Source: Sinorhizobium fredii NGR234 (lineage in GTDB: Bacteria > Pseudomonadota > Alphaproteobacteria > Rhizobiales > Rhizobiaceae). Taken from it: 64,000 nucleotides of DNA. The stretch covers positions 2,822,001-2,886,000 of the forward strand of contig NC_012587.1 of assembly GCF_000018545.1 (NCBI RefSeq), written 5' to 3'. Below the pieces are notes generated by a model, which was not told the DNA's origin, made no database searches, and worked only from the letters and a program-made list of their open reading frames with translations. Positions 36,135-44,337 of the stretch are shown here, in pieces; the stretch's first letter is position 1, and every line of letters begins with the position of its first letter. The position numbers were made by a program, and so were the translations under genes.

Positions 36135-37614
36135 AACGATCACCATCGATGGGCCGCTGACATGGCGTGATATCGCCGCCGTCGCTGACGGCGCCCGCCT
36201 CGCCTTGTCCGCGCGCGCGCGTCAGCGGATCATCGATGCGCGCCGGATCGTTGATGCGCTGGTCGAGCGCGGCATGCGCGGCTACGGCATCAACACGGGC
36301 GTCGGCGCGCTTTGCGATGTTGTGATCAGCCGCGACAACCAGCATGCCCTGTCACACAACATCATCCTGAGCCACGCCTGCGGCGTCGGCGACCCGCTCG
36401 GGCGCGGCGAAGCGCGTGCGGTGATGGCAGCGCAGATCGCCAATTTCGCCCACGGCTACTCCGGCGTTCGGATCGAGACGGTCGAGGCGCTGCTGGCACT
36501 GCTCAACGCCGACGTCGTTCCTCTCATACCCTCGCGTGGCTCGGTCGGCTATCTCACTCACGCTGCTGCCATCGGCCTCGTTCTGATCGGTCATGGCACG
36601 ACCACACAAGGGACCGATAGGTTGAGCGGCTCCGAAGCGCTCGCCCGCATCGGGCTCGAGCCGCTGCGGCTTCAGGCGAAAGAGGGACTGAGCCTCGTCA
36701 ACGGCACGCCCTGCGCCACCGGCCAGGCGGCGCTGGCGCTGACCCGGACGGAACGGCTCTTCCGCTGGGCCGATGCGGCCGCGGCGATGACTTATGAAAA
36801 TCTCGGCAGCCAGGCCGAGGCCTTTGCCGAGGGGCCATTGGCACTGCGGCAGTCGCCGGGCCTCCAGGCCGTCGGCAAGGCCCTGCGCGACTGGCTGGCC
36901 GAGAGCCCGATGCTCGCCGAGACGGCCGGCCGCCGCACGCAGGACCCGTTGAGCCTCCGCGCCGTGCCGCAGGTCCACGGCGCAGCGCGTGATGCCTTCG
37001 ACCACGTCGCCGGTATCGTCGACCGCGAGCTTTCGAGCGTCACCGACAATCCTGCCGTCTCCGGCTCGCCCGAGGCGCCGCGGGTGCATTCGCAAGCCCA
37101 TGCCGTCGGGGCGGCGCTCGGCCTCGCGCTCGACAGCCTCGCCGTCGCCGTAGCCGAAGTCGCTGCAATTTCGGAGCGGCGCATCGACCGTCTGGTGAAC
37201 CCTCTGGTGAGCGGTCTTCCGGCGTTTCTTGCCGATGACAGCGGCGTCTCCTCCGGCTTCATGATTGCCCAGTACACGGGCACCGCCCTCGTCGCCGAGA
37301 ACCGCCGGCTGGCGGCGCCGGCAAGCCTTGATGGCGGCATCACCTCCGCGCTGCAGGAGGACATCCTGACCCATGCCACGCCTGCCGCATGGAAAGTCTT
37401 GGCGATCCTCGACAATCTCGAACGGATCGTCGCGATCGAACTGCTGGCGGCAGCACAGGCCTACGACCTGCAGCCGTATTCCCGCGGCAGGGCACCGCGC
37501 ACCGATGCACTTTACGGCCGCATTCGCGGAGCAATCTCAACCTATGCCGACGACCGGCCGATGAACGAGGACTTCGACCGGATGCGCGACCTCATGCGAG
37601 GAGTGGCACCATGA
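36127..37614 (+). CDS. hutH2: HutH-like aromatic amino acid lyase homologue lacking the MIO triad
   Basis: This 495-residue protein is a clear homologue of histidine ammonia-lyase, which removes ammonia from histidine to give urocanate. Many active-site positions are kept: Y53 (GYGINTGVG), H83 (LSHACGVG), N192 (LVNGT), Q272 and R278. However, the Ala-Ser-Gly triad that cyclises into the MIO cofactor is absent. After GSVG (138-141) the protein goes straight to YLTHAAAIGLVLIG, a three-residue deletion compared with the GSVG-ASG-DLAPL pattern. The position of the catalytic tyrosine in QDPYS is Leu275. Either chemistry or function has changed. The ATG overlaps hutV by eight bases. Confidence 0.9.
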   Translation: MVETITIDGPLTWRDIAAVADGARLALSARARQRIIDARRIVDALVERGMRGYGINTGVGALCDVVISRDNQHALSHNIILSHACGVGDPLGRGEARAVMAAQIANFAHGYSGVRIETVEALLALLNADVVPLIPSRGSVGYLTHAAAIGLVLIGHGTTTQGTDRLSGSEALARIGLEPLRLQAKEGLSLVNGTPCATGQAALALTRTERLFRWADAAAAMTYENLGSQAEAFAEGPLALRQSPGLQAVGKALRDWLAESPMLAETAGRRTQDPLSLRAVPQVHGAARDAFDHVAGIVDRELSSVTDNPAVSGSPEAPRVHSQAHAVGAALGLALDSLAVAVAEVAAISERRIDRLVNPLVSGLPAFLADDSGVSSGFMIAQYTGTALVAENRRLAAPASLDGGITSALQEDILTHATPAAWKVLAILDNLERIVAIELLAAAQAYDLQPYSRGRAPRTDALYGRIRGAISTYADDRPMNEDFDRMRDLMRGVAP

Positions 37615-38183
37615 AGATCCTGCGCTCTAACGACTACAGGCACATGCCCTGGAAGAACGGCGGCGGCGAGACTATCGAAATCGCCGTGTCACCGGATCGT
37701 GCGCCGCTTTCCGATTTCGACTGGCGCGTCAGCATGGCGACGGTTGCCAATGACGGGCTGTTTTCCAGCTTTCCGGGCATCGACCGGACGCTCTCCATTC
37801 TCGAAGGCGCCGGCATGACGCTGTCGATCGAGGGCCGCCCGCCGAAGCTTTTGACCGTGGCCGACGCGCCCCTCTCCTTCCCCGCCGACGTCACCACCTC
37901 GGCCAAGCTCGCCAATGGCCCGATCACCGACCTGAATGTCATGACGCGCCGGCAGTCGCTCAGGCACCGGGTGCGAAAGCTCCATGTCGAGCATTCGCAA
38001 CCGATCACCTCGCACGCCCGCGAACTCATTTTCTTCTGCCACCGCGGCAGCGTCGCACTTTCAACCGAAGGCGTCTCTGCGACCTTGCATGCGCTGGACA
38101 CGGCAGTGCTCCAGCCTGTCGCCGTCACTCTGTCCGCCGATATCGCCTCTGAAGTTTTTCTTATCGAGATCAGTTCCGCTTAG
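37611..38183 (+). CDS. hutD: HutD-family cupin protein
   Basis: HutD is a small bicupin-like protein of hut operons, 190 residues here. It is thought to limit or buffer histidine catabolism, possibly by binding formylglutamate or urocanate; the mechanism is not settled. Family marks are RHMPWKNGGGETIEIA near residues 10-25, DFDWRVSMATVANDGLFSSFPGIDRTLS and the later DLNVMTRR segment. The ATG overlaps the hutH stop (ATGA). It is the last gene of the hut cluster. Confidence 0.92.
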   Translation: MKILRSNDYRHMPWKNGGGETIEIAVSPDRAPLSDFDWRVSMATVANDGLFSSFPGIDRTLSILEGAGMTLSIEGRPPKLLTVADAPLSFPADVTTSAKLANGPITDLNVMTRRQSLRHRVRKLHVEHSQPITSHARELIFFCHRGSVALSTEGVSATLHALDTAVLQPVAVTLSADIASEVFLIEISSA

Positions 38184-38219
38184 GCTAGAGCGCCGCGTGA
38201 ATAATGCGACGCGCTTTGT

Positions 38220-38468
38220 TCAGATGACCAGGGCGTAGCGGATTGCACCGATGAGCAGGAGGATGGCCCCGAGCGCCATCAGCAGCGTCGCGGGCCAGGT
38301 CCGCGTCAGGCCGAGGAACCGCAAGCCCTGATGCCCTGGTTCCAGCGTCTGTGGATCATTATCGACGGGATGCGGCGGCTCGCTCAGCCGTCGCCGGCCA
38401 AGCGCTTCCCACGTCATGACGAGAACGCCGCTGATAAACAGGAATGCACCGCCAAGGACTGCCCACAC
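38220..38468 (-). CDS. small two-helix membrane protein
   Basis: This is an 82-residue protein of unknown function with two transmembrane helices (about 3-22 and 58-80) joined by a polar, Pro-rich loop. The GTG at 38468 is preferred because GGAG lies seven bases upstream; a TTG 15 bases further up is in frame but lacks that spacing. It ends 36 bp from the convergent hutD. It may be read with the 62-residue gene upstream on the same strand. Confidence 0.6.
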   Translation of the reverse strand: MWAVLGGAFLFISGVLVMTWEALGRRRLSEPPHPVDNDPQTLEPGHQGLRFLGLTRTWPATLLMALGAILLLIGAIRYALVI

Positions 38469-38502
38469 GCGCTTGCTCCGCAAAACGACGCGCGATCACG
38501 CC

Positions 38503-38691
38503 TCAGCGCGTGCGCGTTTGGGGACGCACGACATTCATCTGCAGCTCGTGGCTCGAAGCATATCTGCCGAGAACCTTGATCAGGCGTTGCTCCTCGGTCT
38601 TGTGAAGTCCGGTGCGCCGGCAATACTCCGCCACGTCCCAGACATGCTTGGCATGGAATTTTTCGAGCTTACGGATGTCCATGTGTCTCAT
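38503..38691 (-). CDS. 62-residue basic protein under a general-stress promoter
   Basis: This short cytoplasmic protein starts MRHMDIRKLEKFHAKHVWD and is basic (many Lys, Arg and His), with no recognised domain. A very strong ribosome site (GGGAGGTGAAG) lies just before the ATG. An exact EcfG/RpoE2-type promoter (GGAAC-N16-CGTT) ends 26 bp upstream of the start. I do not recognise its function; the promoter suggests it is made during stress or stationary phase. Confidence 0.75.
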   Translation of the reverse strand: MRHMDIRKLEKFHAKHVWDVAEYCRRTGLHKTEEQRLIKVLGRYASSHELQMNVVRPQTRTR

Positions 38692-38717
38692 ACTTCACCT
38701 CCCACCTCTGTCGAGAC

Positions 38718-38742
38718 AACGTCCGCGGGCATGTTTGGTTCC
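38718..38742 (-). promoter_or_regulatory. EcfG/RpoE2-type general-stress promoter
   Basis: On the minus strand GGAAC is followed after 16 bases by CGTT, matching the S. meliloti RpoE2 consensus (GGAAC-N18-TT). It sits 26 bp ahead of the 62-residue gene. Confidence 0.75.
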
Positions 38743-38769
38743 ACGCCTTCGCCAAGGTTCCGGGGACGG

Positions 38770-39165
38770 TCACGCCTGGCAGTCGCTGCCTGTGACACCA
38801 TTCTCCGCCTCCCGCGCGTCGGTACCCTCTTGCATGCAGGTGCGGCGAACCTCCTTCAGCTGACGCTCGTCGAGCTTCTCGATTCCGATGTAGCGGTTCT
38901 CGGCGTCGCTGACGCGGATGAGCTCGTCGATCTTTGCCTGCACCGCGATACGGTCGCGGTTTTGGGAGTTCTGAAGCACGAAGACCATCCAGAATGTCAT
39001 GATCGTCGTGCCGGTATTGACGACGAGCTGCCATCGTGCCGAGAAATCGAAAAGCGGCCCGAGAATGGCCCAAACGACGATCGCCGCAAACGCAACGGCA
39101 AAGGCGGGCGGCCGTCCAGCGAGATCGGAAATCTTGTTGGTGAAGCGGGTAAAGATCGGCTCCAT
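38770..39165 (-). CDS. low-affinity iron permease-family protein
   Basis: This is a 131-residue membrane protein of the low-affinity iron permease family (Fe_permease). Two hydrophobic helices are visible (about 20-42 and 47-66, the second with NTGTTIMTFWMVFVLQNSQNRD, a family signature). A C-terminal cytoplasmic helix follows (AVQAKIDELIRV). The iron role is by homology to a yeast protein and is weak for bacteria. AGGAG lies ahead of the ATG, and an EcfG/RpoE2-type promoter ends 26 bp upstream of the start, the same spacing as in the neighbouring 62-residue gene. Confidence 0.85.
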   Translation of the reverse strand: MEPIFTRFTNKISDLAGRPPAFAVAFAAIVVWAILGPLFDFSARWQLVVNTGTTIMTFWMVFVLQNSQNRDRIAVQAKIDELIRVSDAENRYIGIEKLDERQLKEVRRTCMQEGTDAREAENGVTGSDCQA

Positions 39166-39191
39166 CTAGCGGTCTCCTTCTGAACTGCGCG

Positions 39192-39217
39192 AACGCGGCC
39201 AGAGGCTTGTTGGTTCC
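39192..39217 (-). promoter_or_regulatory. EcfG/RpoE2-type general-stress promoter
   Basis: Minus-strand GGAAC and CGTT are 17 bp apart, within the allowed 16-17. It drives the iron-permease-like gene and stands back to back with the next promoter, 29 bp away. Confidence 0.75.
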
Positions 39218-39246
39218 TGGGGCGGTTGCCGGCCGAGCCGGCAGAC

Positions 39247-39271
39247 GGAACAAATCATGTCGCCTGCCGTT
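39247..39271 (+). promoter_or_regulatory. EcfG/RpoE2-type general-stress promoter
   Basis: Plus-strand GGAAC-N16-CGTT. It points at the 132-residue gene starting at 39365, leaving a leader of about 85 bases. Confidence 0.7.
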
Positions 39272-39364
39272 CAGCCAATGCCACGCAAGCCGGCTGCCGA
39301 TGGCTGTCCCGCGGCCAGGACAGCGCCGGTGGAGGCGAACGCAAAACAAGAACGGAAGAGCCCG

Positions 39365-39763
39365 ATGCCTCAGAACGAAAACAAGCTTCAGAAACTGACA
39401 CTGATGCTCGGCCAGACGGTCGCCGCGATGCGCGTCAACGAGATGCTGACGTGCCGCCTGCTGAACTGGATTGCCGCGCAGACGGACGACCCGCAACGTT
39501 TCCTCGCCGAAGCCGTGGATGATGTCCGAAACGAACTGCGAAGCGCGGCCAAGGAGGACGGCAGCCGGGTCACCGCGGAGGCAGCCAAACAGGCTCTGGA
39601 ATATCTCGACAACCTTGGCACCGAGATGTTGGCCCCACGCGGGCGCAAACGCGAATCTGCCGAAACCAAGGGCCTCTCGCCGCTGGACGGCTATCGCTTC
39701 CCGTCGTTCACGTCCGCCCTGGACGGTCGCATCCAGGGCTCCGCTCGACACCGGGATCACTGA
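39365..39763 (+). CDS. hypothetical helical protein under a general-stress promoter
   Basis: This is a 132-residue soluble protein starting MPQNENKLQKLTLMLGQ, mostly helical, with no domain I recognise. The C-terminal 30 residues are basic and look disordered. GGAAGAG precedes the ATG. The EcfG/RpoE2-type promoter upstream makes it a probable stress-regulon member. It is divergent from the iron-permease-like gene and convergent with the next gene. Confidence 0.72.
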   Translation: MPQNENKLQKLTLMLGQTVAAMRVNEMLTCRLLNWIAAQTDDPQRFLAEAVDDVRNELRSAAKEDGSRVTAEAAKQALEYLDNLGTEMLAPRGRKRESAETKGLSPLDGYRFPSFTSALDGRIQGSARHRDH

Positions 39764-39790
39764 CCACGCAGGTTTGGGTCTCGACGCCCC

Positions 39791-40369
39791 TCACTGAACT
39801 CCGTGATGCGGCACGGACTTCGGCGCCTCTTCCAGCAAAGTATAGGGCCCTTCAGGACACTTCACGTCCGGATTGACTGGATGGAACAGGCCGAGCGGAT
39901 TCGGTTTGAAGATCCAGGCATGCAGATCGTAATGATGCAGTTGCGCCGGCAGGAGCGGCTCATGGCCCTCCATCGGCCCGTCGAACGGCTGGCCGAACAG
40001 TTCAGGCTTCGATTTGATACCCGTCGCGAGCGGTATCAGCCACTCCACGGCGACGAGTTGCAGCTTGTCGCCAACCGGCTCGTAGACCAGCAGGGTCGGC
40101 TTCATCGGATCGGGCTCCGGGCCGATCAGCGCGGGGTTGAGGAAATGTACCCCCATCGTGCCGGTCGCAAAGGTGACGCAGCCCAGCGTCGAGAAATAGC
40201 CGTCGCGCACGGCAACCACCGGATCCTGGTATTTTTCAAGCGACGCCTTGAGCTTCTCGAGCTCCGGCGGAAGCTTGTCGGACGCGTTCACCAAGTGTGC
40301 GGACATGATAGCAATGGCTGCCGCCAGACAATTAACCCACAGGCAGCGCAGCACCGAAGACATAGGCAT
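39791..40369 (-). CDS. exported protein of unknown function
   Basis: This is a 192-residue protein with a signal peptide (MPMSSVLRCLWVNCLAAAIAIMSA, cleavage near VNASD). The body has a conserved-looking core (DGYFSTLGCVTFATGTMGVHF, GPEPDPMKPTLLVYEP) and a His-rich end (LHHYDLHAWIF, VPHHG). I do not recognise a family with a known function. Two ATG codons (40369, 40363) are possible; AGGGAGG lies eight bases before the first. Confidence 0.7.
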   Translation of the reverse strand: MPMSSVLRCLWVNCLAAAIAIMSAHLVNASDKLPPELEKLKASLEKYQDPVVAVRDGYFSTLGCVTFATGTMGVHFLNPALIGPEPDPMKPTLLVYEPVGDKLQLVAVEWLIPLATGIKSKPELFGQPFDGPMEGHEPLLPAQLHHYDLHAWIFKPNPLGLFHPVNPDVKCPEGPYTLLEEAPKSVPHHGVQ

Positions 40370-40547
40370 GGCTCGGTCCTCCCTGGCTCCCCTCGCCTCC
40401 CGCGAGGAGCAGGGCGCCATGATACTGCGGGCTGTCTTCCCGCGCTATTCCTGCGATTGGGTTAGTGCGGGAGGCGGGACCGGCGCGCCGACCGCCGCTG
40501 ATATCGACTTCGCCCCCGCGTCGAACAGGCCAGGAAAAAGGGAGGGG

Positions 40548-40612
40548 CGCGCCTGGCACCCCTCCCCGAACCCACCCAACCGGGGGGTCCCCAGTTGGGT
40601 GACACCTCAAAG
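40548..40612. repeat. partial palindromic repeat, family 2-like
   Basis: GCACCCCTCCCCGAACCCAC followed by a CCAACCGGGG...CCCCAGTTGG hairpin resembles one end of the family-2 mosaic. It lies immediately after the DUF1127 gene. Confidence 0.5.
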
Positions 40613-40843
40613 CCGGACATCCCAGAGGGGGAATCTCGCTTCCAGGAGCCGGTCTTCATTCTCCGGAAGACCGATGTCGCGGCGCATACGATTTGACATA
40701 TGCGAGACCTGATTGGTCATCTGACGATGCCTCCATATCGCCGTCAGCAGCGCGCGCGCAGTCTTCCAGACGCCGAATTTCCGGCACAGGTCATCGACCG
40801 TCGCGCCGAGGGTATCAACAACTAATAATTGTGCTTCACGCAT
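40607..40843 (-). CDS. DUF1127-family small protein
   Basis: This is a 78-residue basic protein whose second half carries the DUF1127 signature (MSNRMRRDIGLPENE, following the WRHRQMTNQVSHMS segment). Short DUF1127 proteins in alphaproteobacteria bind RNA or influence phosphate, carbon and stress responses, and are often strongly regulated. GGACGGA lies before the ATG. No EcfG-type promoter was found in front. Confidence 0.85.
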   Translation of the reverse strand: MREAQLLVVDTLGATVDDLCRKFGVWKTARALLTAIWRHRQMTNQVSHMSNRMRRDIGLPENEDRLLEARFPLWDVRL

Positions 40844-41326
40844 GATTTTCCGTCCCGGCGCAACGACGCGGCCAGGTCCTTTCGAATGTCAGAAAGACGC
40901 ACGGATGCGGACGCGAGGATACGAGAAAGTCGCTCCGTCAGCCGGTCACGTCAGGTCAAATGGGAGTATGCCAAACGGCGGAAATCCGGGGTTTAATAGC
41001 CCTGGACACAAAATCGGCTTGGCGTGGATGCACGATGCATCGAGGCCACAGCAGCCGTTCCGCGAGTGAGGCGCACAGTCACGAGAATTGAATCCATTTC
41101 ACGCCTCCTCTGGCTTGAATTGCAAGTGACGCCAACATACACGAGTTCGGCCGATTGGCAAACACACAATTTCGGATTGCAACAATCGCCAAGGGAATCG
41201 TTGCAGGACAGCAACAGTTTGCCCTGCCTCGGCGGCATGCGGCGCCATGCGGGCCGATCTGGCCGCGATCGGCCGGCTCGAAAGGTCCGGGTCTGAACGC
41301 CGCAGCGGCGGTGCCGGCCGGAGCGG
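40844..41326. other. intergenic region without a supported gene
   Basis: These 483 bases have lower GC than the surroundings in their middle part and contain only short open frames without ribosome sites. I see no repeat, tRNA or terminator that I can support. The promoter of the DUF1127 gene must be at its left end. Confidence 0.4.
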
Positions 41327-42334
41327 CTACCGATCGCCGTTTTTGGCGAGAAGAGCGTCGATTTCCGCTACCGCGGCTACCGGCAAAGGCCCCATTTCCA
41401 GCACGGCCAGATTTTCCCGCACCTGTGCCTCCGTCTTGAAGCCGGGTATCGGAAAGGTGTTGGGTGACCGGGCGAGAATCCAGCCAAGCGCCCCTTGCGC
41501 CAAGGTCCTGCCGCCGGTCGTCAGCAGTTCCCGCACAGCAGCGAGGCGCCGCAGATCATCGGCCCGCGGAACCCCGTCCTCGAAGAAGCGCACCCAGCCG
41601 TGGCCCGCCGCGCGCACGTCGCTTGGCGGCAAGCGCGTATCCGTCCCGAACTTGCCGGTCAGGAATCCCATCGCCAAGGGCGAGCGATTGAGGCTGGCGA
41701 GGTCGTAGCTCTCGCACAGCGCAAGTATGTCCGGCCCGTCCGTGAAGACGTTCAGTTCCTGCTGGACCGCGACGAAATGCGGGTACTTCAGCATGCGCTG
41801 CGCCGCGGCGGCGTCGTCCGTGCTCCAGCCCCAGAAACGGATGGCGCCTTCTTCCACCAGTTTCTCGAGCGTCTCGCCGGCCGCATCCGCCTCGTCGACG
41901 GAAAGCACCCCGACATGAATTTGATAAAGGTCGATATAGTCGGTGCCGAGCCGCTGCAGCGATGCAGCGCAGGCCTGCCTGATATAGGCCGGGCTGACAT
42001 CGGTGCCGATCAGGGCGCGGGCGGCGCGATCATAGGTGTATCCGAACTTGGTGGCGATGATCGCATCGCCTCGCCGTCCGCGGAGCGCCCGGCCGATCAC
42101 CTCCTCACTGTGCCCCGTTCCATAGGCATCCGCCGTGTCGATCAGCGACGCACCCATGTCGAGGCCGAGGCGGATCGCCCGGATCGACTGGTCGTCGTCG
42201 ACCTCTCCCCAGCCATCCGGCTTGCCGTTGAGGGTGAAAAAGCCTCCGATTGCCCAGCCGCCCAAGCCGATGGCCGCGGCTGACAGGCCGGAGCGTCCCA
42301 AGGGTCTGCGTCCTTTAATCGAGATGTCGAGCAT
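41327..42334 (-). CDS. aldo/keto reductase
   Basis: This is an NADPH-dependent aldo/keto reductase of 335 residues with the expected catalytic set: D67 and Y71 (LIDTADAYGTGHSEEV), K96 (ATKFGY) and a histidine in LYQIHVG near 148. The C-terminal NADPH-binding part includes QGALGWILARSP and PIPGFKTEAQVREN. Substrate is unknown. AAGGGAAGG precedes the ATG at 42334. It lies downstream of the sorbosone-dehydrogenase-like gene with a 172-bp gap. Confidence 0.92.
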   Translation of the reverse strand: MLDISIKGRRPLGRSGLSAAAIGLGGWAIGGFFTLNGKPDGWGEVDDDQSIRAIRLGLDMGASLIDTADAYGTGHSEEVIGRALRGRRGDAIIATKFGYTYDRAARALIGTDVSPAYIRQACAASLQRLGTDYIDLYQIHVGVLSVDEADAAGETLEKLVEEGAIRFWGWSTDDAAAAQRMLKYPHFVAVQQELNVFTDGPDILALCESYDLASLNRSPLAMGFLTGKFGTDTRLPPSDVRAAGHGWVRFFEDGVPRADDLRRLAAVRELLTTGGRTLAQGALGWILARSPNTFPIPGFKTEAQVRENLAVLEMGPLPVAAVAEIDALLAKNGDR

Positions 42335-42506
42335 GGCCTTCCCTTCCATCCTGCTTCGATGCTCCCCCACCATGTCATCTGAGGTTGGCGATCGGAAGCT
42401 TGGATTCCGCACGGTGTTTTTCAAGAATGAAAAACGCGATTTGCAAGAGACGAGAACCGCGAAGCGAAGGGAATCGCCACTGATGCGCCAAACCCCTCGG
42501 GCGGCC

Positions 42507-43496
42507 TCATTGCCTGAAGATGTAAATCGCGCCGCCGGCGTCGTCGGACACGAGGACGGAACCGTCCGGTGCTTCTTTGACGTCCACCGGCCGGCCGACG
42601 TCCCTGAGGAAGGATGTCGCCGAGACCGGCCGCCCGCCCCGGAAGCGCAGCCGGACCACCTGATAGCCGACCGGTACCGACCTGTCCCAACTGCCGTGCT
42701 GGGCGACCAGCGCGTCGCCGCCGAGGCTGCGGAAGAAATGGATCCCCAAGGCCGCGACATGGGCCTGAAAATTGAAGACCGGCGCAATCTGGCGCGCCGG
42801 CGGCGGCGCGTCCTCAAACCCCTTGAGCCGGACCTGGCCACCGAAATAGGGAAAGCCGTAAAAGCCGCCCGGACGAAGCGCGTTCAGTTCGTCGGGCGGG
42901 ATATCGTCGCCCATCCCGTCGGCGCCGTTGTCGGTAAAGAACATGGTGCCGCCGCGCCAGTCGAAGCCGACCGAATTGCGTACGCCCCAGGCGACGCGCC
43001 GAAGGCCCGAGCCGTCTTGGTTCATGCTGACGATCGTGCCCTGCAGCCCGCGCGGCAGGCAGATGTTGCACGGCGAACCGAGCGACACATAGAGCCGGGC
43101 ATCGGGGCCGACGCCGATATAGCGAAAACTGTGGGCTCCCGAATTCGGCAGGTCCCGGCGAATATCGCGCCGGCCACTCAGAGCACCGCCCCGCCCGATA
43201 GCAAAGGCGGTGACGCTATCCCTCGAAGCGACGAACAAGCGGCCGCGCGAGCATGCGACGCCGTTCGGGGCGGAGAAGCCGGAGGCGACGCGCCGGGCGC
43301 TGCCGCCGGACAACGGCACGGCATAGACCGAGGACCCCTTGGTCCCGACGAACAACACGTCGCCGCAGACCGCCATCTGGCGCGCCGCCGGTACGCGGGC
43401 AAGCAGTTCGGCCCGTGCCGGGCCGGCGACGCCGGATGCGATGGTCGCGACGGCGGCGAGTACGAGAAATCCGGCTCTGGCGGCAAAGACGTCCAT
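42507..43496 (-). CDS. PQQ-type sugar (sorbosone) dehydrogenase-like protein
   Basis: This is an exported beta-propeller protein of 329 residues with a signal peptide (MDVFAARAGFLVLAAVAT, cleavage near GPARAE). It belongs to the glucose/sorbosone dehydrogenase family: GVRNSVGFDWRGGTMFFTDNG carries the typical Arg-Asn and Asp residues, and YGFPYFGG and AQHGSWDRS follow. Family members use PQQ to oxidise sugars in the periplasm. Whether this one binds PQQ is not shown. GGAGGGG lies before the ATG at 43496. Confidence 0.85.
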   Translation of the reverse strand: MDVFAARAGFLVLAAVATIASGVAGPARAELLARVPAARQMAVCGDVLFVGTKGSSVYAVPLSGGSARRVASGFSAPNGVACSRGRLFVASRDSVTAFAIGRGGALSGRRDIRRDLPNSGAHSFRYIGVGPDARLYVSLGSPCNICLPRGLQGTIVSMNQDGSGLRRVAWGVRNSVGFDWRGGTMFFTDNGADGMGDDIPPDELNALRPGGFYGFPYFGGQVRLKGFEDAPPPARQIAPVFNFQAHVAALGIHFFRSLGGDALVAQHGSWDRSVPVGYQVVRLRFRGGRPVSATSFLRDVGRPVDVKEAPDGSVLVSDDAGGAIYIFRQ

Positions 43497-43530
43497 CGGC
43501 GCCCCTCCGGACAAACGGAATTTGCTGAAG

Positions 43531-43555
43531 GGAACTGGAGCGGTTTGTCGTCGTT
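43531..43555 (+). promoter_or_regulatory. EcfG/RpoE2-type promoter match without an obvious target gene
   Basis: Plus-strand GGAAC-N16-CGTT fully matches the general-stress consensus. No convincing plus-strand gene follows within 780 bases. It would start a transcript that runs antisense to the small gene at 43687-43977. It may drive a small RNA or be a chance match. Confidence 0.45.
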
Positions 43556-43686
43556 TCAAGCCGGAGCCCGGGTCTCACGGTAAAGTGATCGGCTGGCCGG
43601 GGTCCGGTTCGGGAGAGAGGCTCGTCGACTTTTCCGCCGCTGCGGACGGTCGCCGCGGATGGGTTTTCTGCCCGCCTTTTTTCGGT

Positions 43687-43977
43687 CTAGGCACAGCGCT
43701 CGCCTTCAGCCAGCAACCGCAGGACTTCCGCCTGGATGTGCAAGCACCTGGTCTGGTAGTCGGCGAGCAGTTCGGGCTGGTCTTCCAAGTGCAGCTTTTC
43801 CAAGGTTTTTGCCGCACGCGCATAGGCTTCGAAGAGGTCATCCAACTCACGGCTCTTCATGGAGAGAAGTTGCTTTCGAAACTGCGGCAGGGCCATCGCC
43901 AAGCGGGCCCTGCCGACTCGAACTAGTGACATTTTTTTGCCTGCCAGGGAATCAAGCCGAGCCGCCCGTTCATCCAA
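43687..43977 (-). CDS. small helical protein of unknown function
   Basis: This is a 96-residue predicted helical protein; a shorter 81-residue form starts at the ATG at 43932 (MSLVRVGRARLAMALPQF). It is rich in Leu, Ala, Arg and Glu with the pattern of a coiled coil (LDDLFEAYARAAKTLEKLH). No domain is recognised. The ribosome site for the shorter form is weak (AGGC). The protein-like codon pattern and even helix periodicity support a real gene, but confidence is moderate. Confidence 0.5.
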   Translation of the reverse strand: MDERAARLDSLAGKKMSLVRVGRARLAMALPQFRKQLLSMKSRELDDLFEAYARAAKTLEKLHLEDQPELLADYQTRCLHIQAEVLRLLAEGERCA

Positions 43978-44285
43978 GAAGAGCTGGCGCAGTCGGCCCG
44001 CAGGTGGTCCGAAGGGTCCCTTCGGCCATCCTCAATCAGCTTAGGCATCTTCTCGGCAGTCATATCGGGGCGCCTCGAATCCGAACGGGCCGACGGGGAA
44101 ATCCCAGAGCGTTGCAGAAGGGACGGACGGCACCGCTCTGGGACATCGCACCTTAGCGGCGAGGTTTTTTACTCTTCTTCCGGGGTACGCCCTGTCGCAT
44201 ATGGATCGGGAAAATCGCCTGGCAATGGGCATGGGACCTTTGGCGAGTCCCACGTTGGACTAAAGTCCCCTGGGCAGTCCGAGCG
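43978..44285. other. intergenic region with a GGACT-AA-AGTCC inverted repeat
   Basis: No gene is supported here. A perfect inverted repeat GGACTAAAGTCC at 44257-44268 lies just upstream of the stress-type promoter of the 57-residue gene and could be an operator. Other short frames in both strands lack ribosome sites. Confidence 0.4.
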
Positions 44286-44310
44286 GGAACCCGGGGACGC
44301 CACATTCGTT
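44286..44310 (+). promoter_or_regulatory. EcfG/RpoE2-type general-stress promoter
   Basis: Plus-strand GGAAC-N16-CGTT ending 27 bp ahead of the 57-residue gene, the same geometry as two other promoters in this region. Confidence 0.75.
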
Positions 44311-44337
44311 GTCCTACCTGCAAACGGGAGTGAATAG

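Noticed and set aside
40993..41439. Short frames in both strands in the 40.8-41.3 kb gap
   Set aside because: No ribosome sites, Cys/Ser/Arg-rich products, and partial overlap with the aldo/keto reductase gene.
44041..44253. 70-codon minus-strand frame
   Set aside because: It has a weak start context and no recognisable pattern; the region is better read as intergenic with an inverted repeat.
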